From assembly GCF_014204975.1 (NCBI RefSeq), contig NZ_JACHMM010000001.1, positions 6,634,037-6,698,036 of the forward strand: 64,000 nucleotides of DNA, read 5' to 3'. The notes below the pieces were generated by a model that was given only the letters and a program-made list of their open reading frames with translations, had not been told where the DNA came from and searched no databases. The stretch comes from Jiangella mangrovi (lineage in GTDB: Bacteria > Actinomycetota > Actinomycetes > Jiangellales > Jiangellaceae). Numbering within the stretch: the first letter of the stretch is position 1; every line of letters begins with the position of its first letter. Position numbers and translations under genes: made by a program. This document shows, piece after piece, positions 8,608 to 19,850 of this stretch.

Positions 8608-9246
8608 ATGACCAGTCACCGTGACATCGACGCCGACCCGAAGGAGATCGTCCGCCGCGGCTACGACGCCGTGTCGCTGCACTACCGCGCGGACGACGCG
8701 GACCCGGAGACGCACCGGCCGTGGGTCGCCGAGCTCACCGAACGGCTGCCGCGTCACGCCAGTGTCCTCGACCTGGGCTGCGGCAACGGCGTCCCCGTCG
8801 CCCGCGACCTGGCCGCCGCGGGCTTCGCCGTCATCGGGGTCGACCTCAGCGAGGTCCAGGTCACCCGGGCCCGCGCGCTGGTGCCCGACGCGACGTTCCT
8901 GGCGGCCGACGCGACCACCGTCGAGCTGCCGGAGCGCAGCTTCCACGCCGTCGTGTGCCTGTACGCGCTGATCCACATCCCGCTGGAGGAGCAGCCGCCG
9001 CTCCTCGCGCGCATCGCCGGCTGGCTCCGGCCGAGCGGGCTGCTGGTCGCCACCACCGGCCACCAGGCGTGGACGGGCACCGAGGACGACTGGCTCGGCG
9101 GCGGCGCGACCATGTGGTGGAGCCACGCCAACGCCGCGACCTACCGGGTGTGGATCGAGGCCGCCGGGTTCGCCGTCGAGCGGGAGGAGTTCGTCCCCGA
9201 GGGCGACAGCGGGCACACCCTGTTCTGGGCCCGCGTCCCCGGCTAA
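8608..9246 (+). CDS. Class I SAM-dependent methyltransferase
   Basis: A 212-residue Rossmann-fold methyltransferase. Motif I is VLDLGCGNG, followed by GVDLSEVQ (motif II acidic residue), DATFLAADATT and HAVVCLYALIHIP (motif IV region). The C-terminus is FAVEREEFVPEGDSGHTLFWAR. This is the general UbiE/Methyltransf_11 type and its substrate cannot be read from sequence. It ends 4 bases into the stop of the convergent CDF gene. Confidence 0.85.
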   Translation: MTSHRDIDADPKEIVRRGYDAVSLHYRADDADPETHRPWVAELTERLPRHASVLDLGCGNGVPVARDLAAAGFAVIGVDLSEVQVTRARALVPDATFLAADATTVELPERSFHAVVCLYALIHIPLEEQPPLLARIAGWLRPSGLLVATTGHQAWTGTEDDWLGGGATMWWSHANAATYRVWIEAAGFAVEREEFVPEGDSGHTLFWARVPG

Positions 9247-10328
9247 CGAGAGACGTGGTGCGCGGTCAGCTCGTGCACGTGGTCGGGCACCTCGCCGTCG
9301 ACGGCCGGGTTGACGTGCACGACGACGTGGTCGAGGTGGCGCACGCGGTGCAGCAGCGCGTGGTGGACGACCTCGGCGATGCGGTGCCCCTCGGCGACGG
9401 TGGCCTCGCCGTCGACGTTCACGTCGACATCGGCCTCGAGCCGGTGCCCGGTCCAACGCGCCCGCACCCGGCCGACGCCGCGGACGCCGTCGACCCTCGC
9501 GGTGACCTCCTCGATGGACTCGACGGTGCCGTCGTCGACCCCGTCCATGAGCCGGCGGAAGATCGTCCGGCAGGAGCTGACCAGGATCCAGAGGATCATG
9601 ACACCCACGACCAGGCCGACGACGGCGTCCGCCTGCGGAAAGCCGAGCCACGCGCCGGCGACGCCGAACACGACGACCAGTGAGGTGAGGCCGTCGGCGC
9701 GGGCGTGCTGACCCTCGGCGATCAGTGCGGCGGAGCCGATGCGGCGGCCGACGCGGATCCTGTAGACGGCGACCGCCTCGTTGCCCGCCGCCCCGATGAG
9801 CGCGGCCGCCAGCACCCAGCCGAGGTTCGTCAGCTCGCGCGGGTCGAGCAGCGCCCGCACCGCCTCGACGATGATCAGCGCCGCCGACGCCGCGATGACC
9901 AGCGCGATCAGCACGCCGGAGAGGTCCTCGGCGCGGCGGAAGCCGTACGGGTAGCGCCGGGTGGGGGCGCGGCGCCCGAGCCGGAACGCGATGAGCAGCG
10001 GAATGGTCGTGACGGCGTGCCCGAGATTGTGGACGGTGTCGGCGAGCAGCCCGACCGACCCGCTGACGGCGACGATGAACAGCTGCAGCACCGCCGTCGC
10101 CATCATGCCGGCCAGCCCGACCCAGGCAGCCCGGATCCCCGCGCCGCTGGCCTGCTCGGCGCTCTCGATCGCCTCCGTCGCGTCGTGCGAGTGCGGCTTC
10201 ACCGCGTGCCGCAGCCTCGCGAACCAGCCGTCCCCGCCCTCAGGCCCATGACCGTGTCCGTGTCCATGACCGTGCCCGTGGCCATGCCCATGGCCGTGGC
10301 CCGTCCCGTGATGCTCAGCTGTCCGCAC
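9243..10328 (-). CDS. Cation diffusion facilitator with His-rich leader (probable zinc exporter)
   Basis: A membrane metal/proton antiporter of the CDF family. The N-terminus carries ten or so GH dipeptide repeats, a metal-binding tail. Six transmembrane segments follow. Metal-site signatures are visible in TM2 (GLLADTVHNLGHA, D-x3-N/H) and TM5 (QHARADGLTSL, H-x3-D). The C-terminal ferredoxin-like cytoplasmic domain (VESIEEVTARVDGV onward) ends in a His-rich stretch. GTG at 10328 is preferred over GTG at 10349, because the latter falls inside the operator. It is divergent from the ArsR regulator, which points to zinc efflux. Confidence 0.85.
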   Translation of the reverse strand: MRTAEHHGTGHGHGHGHGHGHGHGHGHGPEGGDGWFARLRHAVKPHSHDATEAIESAEQASGAGIRAAWVGLAGMMATAVLQLFIVAVSGSVGLLADTVHNLGHAVTTIPLLIAFRLGRRAPTRRYPYGFRRAEDLSGVLIALVIAASAALIIVEAVRALLDPRELTNLGWVLAAALIGAAGNEAVAVYRIRVGRRIGSAALIAEGQHARADGLTSLVVVFGVAGAWLGFPQADAVVGLVVGVMILWILVSSCRTIFRRLMDGVDDGTVESIEEVTARVDGVRGVGRVRARWTGHRLEADVDVNVDGEATVAEGHRIAEVVHHALLHRVRHLDHVVVHVNPAVDGEVPDHVHELTAHHVSR

Positions 10329-10335
10329 ACCATCA

Positions 10336-10363
10336 GCATATCTGCGCACCTACGCAGATATGC
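10336..10363. promoter_or_regulatory. ArsR/SmtB-type operator
   Basis: A perfect inverted repeat, GCATATCTGCG at 10336-10346 and CGCAGATATGC at 10353-10363, with a 6-base spacer. It occupies the middle of the divergent CDF/ArsR interval. Its AT-rich outer arms fit the 12-2-12 style sites of SmtB/CzrA proteins, so it is the likely binding site of the adjacent repressor for both genes. Confidence 0.75.
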
Positions 10364-10387
10364 AAGTGCGCGGAGTAGACTCCCCCC

Positions 10388-10777
10388 GTGCACGAGACCA
10401 TCGACGGCTTCGACATGCCCGAGTCCGAGCAGGTCGAGCGGGCGGCCGGAGCGCTGCGCATGCTCTCCGACCCGACCCGGCTCAAGCTCATGTGGGCGCT
10501 GCTGCAGGGCGAGTCGTCGGTGAACCACCTGGCCGAGCTGGTCGACGCGAGCCCGAGCGCCGTCAGCCAGCACCTGGCCAAGCTACGGCTCTCGGGCCTG
10601 GTGCGCAGCCGCCGCGACGGCACGTTCGTCTACTACCACGCGGCCGACACCCACGTGCGCCAGCTGCTCGAGCAGGCGCTGTTCCACGCCGACCACGCCC
10701 GCGGCGAGCACCCGCGCGAGGACGACCCGCACCACGTGCACGACGTCGGCGGGGTCGTCCCCGCCCGGACGACCTAG
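10388..10777 (+). CDS. ArsR/SmtB-family zinc-responsive repressor
   Basis: A 129-residue winged-helix regulator: ALRMLSDPTRLKLMWALLQGE, then the recognition helix VDASPSAVSQHLAKLRLSG and the wing SRRDGTFVYYHA. After the wing it has D87-x-H89 and H100-x2-H103, the same spacing as the alpha-5 zinc site of CzrA/SmtB (D-x-H, then H-x2-H). There is no metal-binding CxCxxC site near the DNA-binding helix. A His-rich tail adds possible ligands. It starts with GTG at 10388. It is inferred to repress itself and the CDF gene until zinc binds. Confidence 0.9.
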   Translation: MHETIDGFDMPESEQVERAAGALRMLSDPTRLKLMWALLQGESSVNHLAELVDASPSAVSQHLAKLRLSGLVRSRRDGTFVYYHAADTHVRQLLEQALFHADHARGEHPREDDPHHVHDVGGVVPARTT

Positions 10778-11826
10778 GCCGCGCCGCCCACCACCTCGGC
10801 CAGCTGCGGCACCAGCTGCTCCAGCGCGTACGGCAGGCTGAGCACCGTCGCCCAGGTCAGCGCACCGGAGACCAGCGGGTCCTCGATGAACAACACCCGG
10901 CCGTCCTGCACGACCTGCAACTGGTCGTACAGCGGCTTGGCCTCGATCTGCGCCCGGAGCGTGTCGTCGTGGCCGACGTTCCAGATCAGCAGCTCGCGGT
11001 CGAGCTGGGTCATCAGCTCGTCGCTGATGGGCGCGCCGTCGAGGTCGCCGGCCAGCTCGGCGATCTCGTCGGGCAGCACGAAGCCCAGCTGCGTCATGAA
11101 CACCGTCCTCGGGTCCGTGGCACTGCGGGCGAACGACGAGCCCGGCTCGAACTGCTCGGCGACGACCATCTCGACGCCCTCGAGCTCGGGGTGCGCCGCG
11201 GCGGCGTCGGCGAACTGCTGATCGATGCCGGCGATGAGCTCCTCGGCGCGATCGCCCTGGCCGAGGATCTGCCCGACCATGCGGGTGGTCTCCTGCCACG
11301 GCATGCCGTACTCGGGGTAGTCCGGCGACGACGCCACCGTCGGGGCGATGGACGACAGGGTGTCGTACTCCTCCTGGGTCATGCCGGTGTAGAGGCCGAT
11401 GATGAGGTCCGGCGCGAGCTCGGCGATCTCCTCGTAGTTGAACGCCTGCATACCCGTGAACGCGCCCTCGTTCATGACGACCGGCTCGGCGTCGCCCAGC
11501 TCGTCCTCGGCCCACGGCCAGGTGGCGTGGTCGTACTCGCCGTACCAGTCGGTGACGGCGACCGGCGCGACGCCGAAGGCCAGCACGAAGTCCTGGTCGC
11601 TGAAGCCGAGGGTGACGACCCGCTCGGGCGCCTCGGTCAGCTCCGTCGTCCCGTAGCGGTGGTCGACGGACGCCGGGAACCCGCCGGTCTGCTCGCCGTC
11701 CGGCGCGGCCGTCGAGCCCGACTCCCCCGTGGCCGAGCCGTCGCCGTCGTCACCCCCGCACGCGGCGAGCAGGAGCGGAACCGTCAGGACGAGGGCGAGC
11801 CGGCGGCCCGCGGCGGTGAACGACAT
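10774..11826 (-). CDS. Iron-siderophore ABC transporter substrate-binding lipoprotein
   Basis: A 350-residue FepB/FecB-type binding protein. The lipobox LLAAC places the lipidated Cys at about 23, followed by an acidic linker. Family landmarks include APERVVTLGFSDQDFVLAFGVAPVAVTDW, IAELAPDLIIGLYTGM, a long backbone helix and the C-terminal VQDGRVLFIEDPLVSGALTW. It captures ferric siderophore outside the membrane. No permease or ATPase lies beside it, so it must use a transporter encoded elsewhere. The ATG at 11826 sits just downstream of an iron box. It overlaps the end of the convergent arsR by 4 bases. Confidence 0.9.
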   Translation of the reverse strand: MSFTAAGRRLALVLTVPLLLAACGGDDGDGSATGESGSTAAPDGEQTGGFPASVDHRYGTTELTEAPERVVTLGFSDQDFVLAFGVAPVAVTDWYGEYDHATWPWAEDELGDAEPVVMNEGAFTGMQAFNYEEIAELAPDLIIGLYTGMTQEEYDTLSSIAPTVASSPDYPEYGMPWQETTRMVGQILGQGDRAEELIAGIDQQFADAAAAHPELEGVEMVVAEQFEPGSSFARSATDPRTVFMTQLGFVLPDEIAELAGDLDGAPISDELMTQLDRELLIWNVGHDDTLRAQIEAKPLYDQLQVVQDGRVLFIEDPLVSGALTWATVLSLPYALEQLVPQLAEVVGGAA

Positions 11827-11831
11827 GAGCC

Positions 11832-11850
11832 AAAGGATAGGCTGACCTAA
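11832..11850 (-). promoter_or_regulatory. Iron box (IdeR/DmdR/DtxR operator)
   Basis: On the minus strand it reads TTAGGTCAGCCTATCCTTT. It keeps the TTAGGT left half and a weaker right half of the actinobacterial consensus TTAGGTTAGGCTAACCTAA. It ends 5 bases before the ATG of the siderophore-binding protein, so iron-loaded repressor would block initiation. Confidence 0.75.
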
Positions 11851-11881
11851 CTCGTGACGGTGCACCGGGTACGGTCGGCGC

Positions 11882-12664
11882 ATGGCCGGCCTCGCCGAGG
11901 TGACCCGCGACGTCCTCGTCGCCACGCACGACTTCTGCACGCACACCACCACCGTGGTCGTGGGCGACGAAGGCGGCTGCCTGGTCGTCGACCCCGGCAT
12001 CACGCCGGCCGAGCTGGCCGACCTGGCTGAAGCGCTGGCCCGCCGCGGCCTGCACGTCACCGCCGGGCTCGCGACCCACCCGCACTGGGACCACGTGCTG
12101 TGGAGCCGGGCGCTCGGTTCCGCGCCGCGGTTCGCGACATCGGCGGCGACGGCGTCAGCTGCGGCCGGGCGAGTGGCCGGCCTGGCCGAGGCCCGCTCGG
12201 TCGCACCGGACGTCGACGGCGACCTGTTCGCGGTACTCACGCCGCTGCCTGACGGCGTCCGCTCGGTGCCGTGGGACGGGCCGCGCGTGGACGTCGTCGA
12301 GCACCGGGCGCACGCGCCCGGGCACGCCGCGCTGGTCGTCGCCGGTGTTCTGGTGGCCGGCGACCTGCTCTCGGATCTGGAGGTGCCGCTGCTGGACCTC
12401 GACGCCGCCGACCCGCTGGGCGACTACATGGCCGCGCTGGGCCTGCTCTCGGCCCTGGTCGACGAGGTGCGCTGGGTCGTGCCCGGTCACGGACACGTGG
12501 GCGACGCCGCGGAGCTGCGCCGCCGGTTGGCCGCCGACCGCCGCTACCTCGACGAGCTCGCCGCCGGCCGCGGTGACGACGACCCGCGGCTCACGCCGGG
12601 GGTCGCCGAGGACTGGCTGATCCGCGACCACCGGAACCAGCAGGCCGCCGTCGCGCCGCCCTGA
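11882..12664 (+). CDS. MBL-fold metallohydrolase
   Basis: A 260-residue metallo-beta-lactamase fold protein. The dinuclear zinc site is readable: H66-x-H68-x-D70-H71 (THPHWDH), a histidine in RAHAPGH, the bridging Asp in VLVAGDLLSD and a last His in VPGHGHVGD. It starts with ATG and has no signal peptide. The substrate is unknown; glyoxalase II-like or lactonase activity is possible but not indicated. It converges with glyS. Confidence 0.85.
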   Translation: MAGLAEVTRDVLVATHDFCTHTTTVVVGDEGGCLVVDPGITPAELADLAEALARRGLHVTAGLATHPHWDHVLWSRALGSAPRFATSAATASAAAGRVAGLAEARSVAPDVDGDLFAVLTPLPDGVRSVPWDGPRVDVVEHRAHAPGHAALVVAGVLVAGDLLSDLEVPLLDLDAADPLGDYMAALGLLSALVDEVRWVVPGHGHVGDAAELRRRLAADRRYLDELAAGRGDDDPRLTPGVAEDWLIRDHRNQQAAVAPP

Positions 12665-12708
12665 GGGGAACGATCAGGTGACCAACCGGCCGCCCGTCCC
12701 CGTCCCCC

Positions 12709-12744
12709 GTCACCTGATCATCGCCGCGAAGATGATCAGGTGAC
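12709..12744. terminator. Perfect 14-bp hairpin between convergent genes
   Basis: GTCACCTGATCATC at 12709-12722 pairs with 12731-12744 across an 8-nt loop. A third copy of the arm, GATCAGGTGAC, lies at 12672-12682 and could form an alternative stem. It is located between the MBL gene and the end of glyS. Confidence 0.6.
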
Positions 12745-12772
12745 ACAGTTGGTAGTGGCGCGGCGGGAACCG

Positions 12773-15784
<3,012 letters not shown>

Positions 15785-15793
15785 AGAGGAACC

Positions 15794-16624
15794 CTAGTGG
15801 TGTGAGGCCGATGGGACGAACTCGATCCCGGGGACCCGGGCGAGGATTTCACCGTGCGGAACCAGGAACCAGCCGTCGTCCTGACCGGCCCACTCCCGCC
15901 AGGCGCCGGCCAGCCGCCCGAGGTCGCCGGTGGTCGCCAGGCCGCGGTCGACGGCCTGCCGCGCGAACGCCGACGAGCTGACCCTGTCGGCCCACAGGCC
16001 GCCCCACCACGCGCGGTCCTCGGGGTCGGCGAAGCACCAGACGCTCGCCGTCGCTGTCACGTCGGCGGCTTCGAACCCGGCGGCGCGGGCCCAGGACAGC
16101 AGTCGCCGGCCGGCGTCCGGATCGCCGCCGTTGCCCCTGGCCAGGGTGCGGTACAGCTCGAGCCACTCGTCCAGGCCGGGCAGGCGCGGGTACCAGATCA
16201 TGCCGGCGTAGTCGGAGTCGCGCGCGGCCACGAGGCCGCCGGGGCGGGCGACGCGGCGCATCTCGTGCAGGACGGCGACCGGGTCGGCGACGTGCTGGAG
16301 CAGCTGGTGCGCGTGGACGACGCCGAAGCTGTCGTCGTCGAACGGCAGGGCCGTGGCGTCACCGGTGCGGAACTCGGCGGTGACGGCGTCGGCTGCGGCC
16401 CGCGCCGTGGCGATGACCTCAGCCGACGCGTCCAGCCCTACCACCCGGCCGGGCGCCACCAGCCCCGCCATCTCGACGGTGATCGTCCCCGGCCCGCACC
16501 CCACATCGAGCACGTCGGTGCCCGGCACCAGGTGGTCGCGCAGGTAGGCCGCCGAGTTCGCGACAGTGCGCCACGTGTGCGAGCGCAGGACGCTCTCGTG
16601 ATGCCCGTGCGTGTAGGTCGCCAT
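15794..16624 (-). CDS. SAM-dependent methyltransferase (UbiE-like)
   Basis: A 276-residue class I methyltransferase starting MATYTHGHHESVLRSHTWRT. Motif I is VLDVGCGPGTITVEMA, then GLDASAEVI, FRTGDATALPFDDDSFGVVHAHQLLQHV and a post-motif VARPGGLVAARDSDY. The C-terminus is helical and Trp-rich. GGAGG precedes the ATG by one base, closer than usual, so an upstream start is possible. It sits immediately upstream of glyQS. The substrate is unknown. Confidence 0.85.
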   Translation of the reverse strand: MATYTHGHHESVLRSHTWRTVANSAAYLRDHLVPGTDVLDVGCGPGTITVEMAGLVAPGRVVGLDASAEVIATARAAADAVTAEFRTGDATALPFDDDSFGVVHAHQLLQHVADPVAVLHEMRRVARPGGLVAARDSDYAGMIWYPRLPGLDEWLELYRTLARGNGGDPDAGRRLLSWARAAGFEAADVTATASVWCFADPEDRAWWGGLWADRVSSSAFARQAVDRGLATTGDLGRLAGAWREWAGQDDGWFLVPHGEILARVPGIEFVPSASHH

Positions 16625-16693
16625 ACCTCCACGGTAAGGAGCGAACGCCCCCGACGTCGGGACCGTTCGCTCCGTGGAACCCGCCCCACCCTC

Positions 16694-16754
16694 GTTGATC
16701 ATGGAGAAGGGAGGCTCCCCGGTGAGCCGGAAGGCGACTTTCTCCATGATCAAC
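16694..16754 (-). terminator. 15-bp hairpin at the end of the ScoMcrA-N gene
   Basis: GTTGATCATGGAGAA at 16694-16708 pairs perfectly with 16740-16754. The loop itself can form a smaller GGCTCCCC/GGTGAGCC structure. It lies 13 bases downstream of the stop of the minus-strand gene at 16768. There is no U-tract. Confidence 0.55.
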
Positions 16755-16767
16755 TGAGGTGAGGCCG

Positions 16768-17610
16768 TCAGCCGCAGGTGTCGCAGACCCCGGTGGCGGG
16801 CAGTTGCATGTGGCAGGTCGGGCAGGTGGCGGCCTCGCGGCGGACGGGTACGGCTCGCCTCGTCTGCGCGCGGGTAGCAGCGAGCCGCGGCGTCAGCGCC
16901 GGGACTCCGCCGTCGGCGGGCAGGTCGGGAGCTCGGAAGTGCTGATGACAGGCGAGCCGTTCCTGCGCCGCGTGGTCGTCGAGGTCGTCCGGCGCGCGGC
17001 CGTACGCGCCGCGCGCCGCCGACGCGTACCCAGGCCCGACGCTGCCCTCCGCGTTGACACAGAGCGAGGAGAGCATCGGCTCGCCGCGGCGAGCGCACTC
17101 CTTCGACACCCGCTCGAGTACATCGCCGATCCAGTAGTGCATGAGCTGCCGCGTCCGGATCCCGGTGCGCGACTGCACCTCGGTGGCGAGTTCCTTGTAC
17201 GTGACGACGCCGCGGTAGCGCAGCGCGGCGTCGAGCAGGACCTCGCGGGCCTCCGCCGCCCAGGCCGAGCGGGCCGCTTCAGTGCCGACGTCCGAGGCCT
17301 CGCGCCAGTCCTCGCCGTCACCGGGAGTTCCGGCCGGCTCGCTGACGTCGAATCCGAGCGCCCACAGCACCTTCGCGGCGCCGTACCGGCCGCCGGAGAA
17401 CTCCGTCGACTGCGCGGCGGCACCGGTGGCGTACTTCAGCGCCACCCCGAGGACGGCCTTCGAGTCGTAGCCCTTGCCGTCGTGCCAGAGCACGTAGTCG
17501 CGGGCCCGGCCGAAGCCATAGGCGGCGAGGAAGTCGTCGGCGCCACGCTCGTCGTACTCGGCGAGTGCCGAGAGAACATGATCGCGCGACACAGCGTCGA
17601 AGTCCGGCAT
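16768..17610 (-). CDS. ScoMcrA-N-like domain protein with zinc ribbon
   Basis: A 280-residue cytoplasmic protein. Residues 1-95 (FGRARDYVLWHDGKGYDSKAVLGVA, then SGGRYGAAKVLWALGFDV) resemble the N-terminal head domain of ScoMcrA, a phosphorothioate/methyl-dependent type IV restriction enzyme. Residues 118-200 are a second conserved region with VTYKELATEVQSRTG, RQLMHYWIGDVLERV and SSLCVNAEGSVGPGYA, which I cannot name. The C-terminus is a zinc ribbon (C263, C266, C276, C279). No SRA or HNH nuclease motif is present. It may bind DNA or act as an accessory defence factor; that is inference. Confidence 0.65.
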   Translation of the reverse strand: MPDFDAVSRDHVLSALAEYDERGADDFLAAYGFGRARDYVLWHDGKGYDSKAVLGVALKYATGAAAQSTEFSGGRYGAAKVLWALGFDVSEPAGTPGDGEDWREASDVGTEAARSAWAAEAREVLLDAALRYRGVVTYKELATEVQSRTGIRTRQLMHYWIGDVLERVSKECARRGEPMLSSLCVNAEGSVGPGYASAARGAYGRAPDDLDDHAAQERLACHQHFRAPDLPADGGVPALTPRLAATRAQTRRAVPVRREAATCPTCHMQLPATGVCDTCG

Positions 17611-17661
17611 GGTCCGACGCTACGGAGAACGCCGGACACTACCGAGCCTCGCAGATTGTTA

Positions 17662-17697
17662 CGGGCGGGCGCCCCGCACGTCAGGGGCGCCCGCCCG
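17662..17697 (-). terminator. Perfect 14-bp GC-rich terminator hairpin
   Basis: CGGGCGGGCGCCCC at 17662-17675 pairs with 17684-17697 over an 8-nt loop. It lies directly downstream of the M64 peptidase stop on the minus strand. Confidence 0.75.
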
Positions 17698-17705
17698 GGT
17701 CTCAC

Positions 17706-19664
17706 TCAGTCCGGCACGATCGCGCCCGGCGGCAGGGCCACCGCGCCGTTCGTGTCGGTGACCGTCACCGTGAAGGTCTTCGGCGCGCTGATGTTGCCGG
17801 CGGCGTCGATGGCCCGGTACTGGATCTCGTGGCGGCCGTAGCCGGGCACGAAGTCGTCGTAGGACTGCTCGAACGGCGCCTTGGTGAGGCCGCCGCTGCC
17901 GAGGTTGCCGTACGCGATCTCCTTGATGACGGTGCCGGCCGGGGTGAAGCGGTACGGCGTGCCCTCGGGCGCGTCCGGCCAGCCGTGGTAGTTGAACCAG
18001 CCGTCACCGTCGAGCTGGAACTCGATGACGACGTAACCGTCCTGGTTGTCCGTGGCCTCGAGGCCCATCTCGAACCACTCGCGGAACACGTAGTGCGGCG
18101 GGCGGACGCGGGTGCCGGGCACGACGGAGACCGGGTCGGACAGCTCGAACGTCACCTCGGGGGCGACGTTGTCGACGGTCCAGGTGAGCGTCTGCGTCGG
18201 GGCCGAGGCCACCTCCGGGTCGGTCACCGTCGCCGTCAGCTGGTGGTTGCCGGCTGGCAGGTTCAGGGCGCCGAGGTCCAGGTTGCGCGAGTTGTTCGGG
18301 TTCGCCACGACGTTGCCGTTGAGCCGCCACGTGACGTCGAGCACGCGGTCGCGCGGGTGGGTGGTCTCGACGTAGACGACGTCCTGGCCGCCGACGGGGT
18401 GCGTGGTGGCGGTCGACGAGGTGAACTTCACCTCGGACGGGGCCGGCGGCTCCTCGACGATGGTCCACTCGCGGGTCTGCGTCAGCGCGCCGCCGTTCGC
18501 CACAGCCGGGTCGCGGACGTCCTCGGTGTCGTCGGAGACGGTGACCTTCACGGTGTCGCCGATCTGCACGCCGTGGGCGTCGAGGTCGAAGTTGCGGCTG
18601 TTGTTCGTCCCCGCGACGACCTGGCCGTTGACGGCCCAGGTGACGGTGAGCTCGTGGTACAGCGGGTGCATGGTCTCGACCCAGAGCACGTCGCCCGGCG
18701 ACACCGGCTCGTCGGTCGGGGTGGACTCGACGGTCATCTCGACGTCGTCGCGGCGGCCGGAGATCTTCTCGATCATCCGCTCGCGGCCGATCTGGTCGAA
18801 GTGGTAGCCGATCCAGCGCATGATCGAGTGCTCACTCGGGCGCCAGATGCCCGACGCGCGCGACTGGCCGCTCTCGTAGCGGCCGATGGGGCCGCCGGAC
18901 AGGCTCTCCTCGCCCAGCCAGCGGTACCACTTGACCTGCTGGTCGAGCATCTGCTGCTCGGTGAGGATCGTGTGGTGGATCGACGACGGCTCACCGCCGG
19001 TGTACGGCGCGCCGGGCACGTTGCGCGAGCTGTACGGGTACTCGTCCTGCAGGTTGCCCAGCGAGTGGCCCAGCTCGTGCGGGCTGACCAGCGGGCCCTG
19101 CGGCGCCTGGCCGGTCGTGGTGGCGTTGCGCCCGCCGATGCCGCCGTAGGTGCTGGTGTTGGCGATGGTCAGCGTCTGCCGGTTCTGCGCCGTGACCCCC
19201 GGGATCATCGAGACGTACTGCTCGAGCGCCGCCTGGCCGCCGGTGCCGAAGGTGACGCCACGGGCGTTCGCGCCGGCCGGGCAGGTGCCGGCGTACTGCA
19301 GCTTCAGCGGCGTGTCGCGGCGGACGTTGCCGTCGTCGGGGTCACAGCTGATGCCGGACTCGCCCGACACGATCTCGATCATGTAGACGTTGAAGTAGTC
19401 GCGGTAGCTGCGGAACGGCTCGATGCTCCACTGCACGTTGAGGTGCTTGTCGACGTCGTCCCGGAACTGCTGCATCTCCTCGGCCGTGTAGCCGTCACCC
19501 AGGATGATGAGGTTCAGCCGGTCGGCCGGATCCCCCGTCACCTGCAGCGGCACCACCGTCGCCGACCCGACCTCGTCCGCCGCGACCGACGGGACCGCGC
19601 CCGTCAGCAACGACCCCAACAGTCCGACCACCCCTACGGCGGCCGCGATCCTCCGCTTGGCCAT
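17706..19664 (-). CDS. Secreted M64-family metallopeptidase
   Basis: A 652-residue exported protease. The signal peptide is MAKRRIAAAVGVVGLLGSLL with cleavage near SVAAD. The M64 (IgA-peptidase-like) domain spans about 45-330: LNLIILGDGYTAEEM, then the zinc motif HELGH at 196-200 followed by LQDEY, which supplies the third ligand region. A beta-rich region follows with two similar Ig-like units (VLWVETMHPLYHELTVTW and VVYVETTHPRDRVLDVTW) and a C-terminal unit with YRAIDAAGNISAP. The ATG at 19664 has GAGGTG upstream. The real substrate is unknown. Confidence 0.88.
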   Translation of the reverse strand: MAKRRIAAAVGVVGLLGSLLTGAVPSVAADEVGSATVVPLQVTGDPADRLNLIILGDGYTAEEMQQFRDDVDKHLNVQWSIEPFRSYRDYFNVYMIEIVSGESGISCDPDDGNVRRDTPLKLQYAGTCPAGANARGVTFGTGGQAALEQYVSMIPGVTAQNRQTLTIANTSTYGGIGGRNATTTGQAPQGPLVSPHELGHSLGNLQDEYPYSSRNVPGAPYTGGEPSSIHHTILTEQQMLDQQVKWYRWLGEESLSGGPIGRYESGQSRASGIWRPSEHSIMRWIGYHFDQIGRERMIEKISGRRDDVEMTVESTPTDEPVSPGDVLWVETMHPLYHELTVTWAVNGQVVAGTNNSRNFDLDAHGVQIGDTVKVTVSDDTEDVRDPAVANGGALTQTREWTIVEEPPAPSEVKFTSSTATTHPVGGQDVVYVETTHPRDRVLDVTWRLNGNVVANPNNSRNLDLGALNLPAGNHQLTATVTDPEVASAPTQTLTWTVDNVAPEVTFELSDPVSVVPGTRVRPPHYVFREWFEMGLEATDNQDGYVVIEFQLDGDGWFNYHGWPDAPEGTPYRFTPAGTVIKEIAYGNLGSGGLTKAPFEQSYDDFVPGYGRHEIQYRAIDAAGNISAPKTFTVTVTDTNGAVALPPGAIVPD

Positions 19665-19850
19665 CGCCACCTCACCCCTCGCGCTCATGGGGGAACGGCC
19701 AGCTCTGCGGACTGCGGCATCGGTCCCCCCCGCGAGGACGCTAGTCACAATGGATCCAATCCTCACCCGGCAGATGACGAACGTTCCGTGTCCGCCGTCC
19801 GTCGTCTGACGGAACGGACGGCGGACAGCTGCGGCGGATACGCTGCCGGG

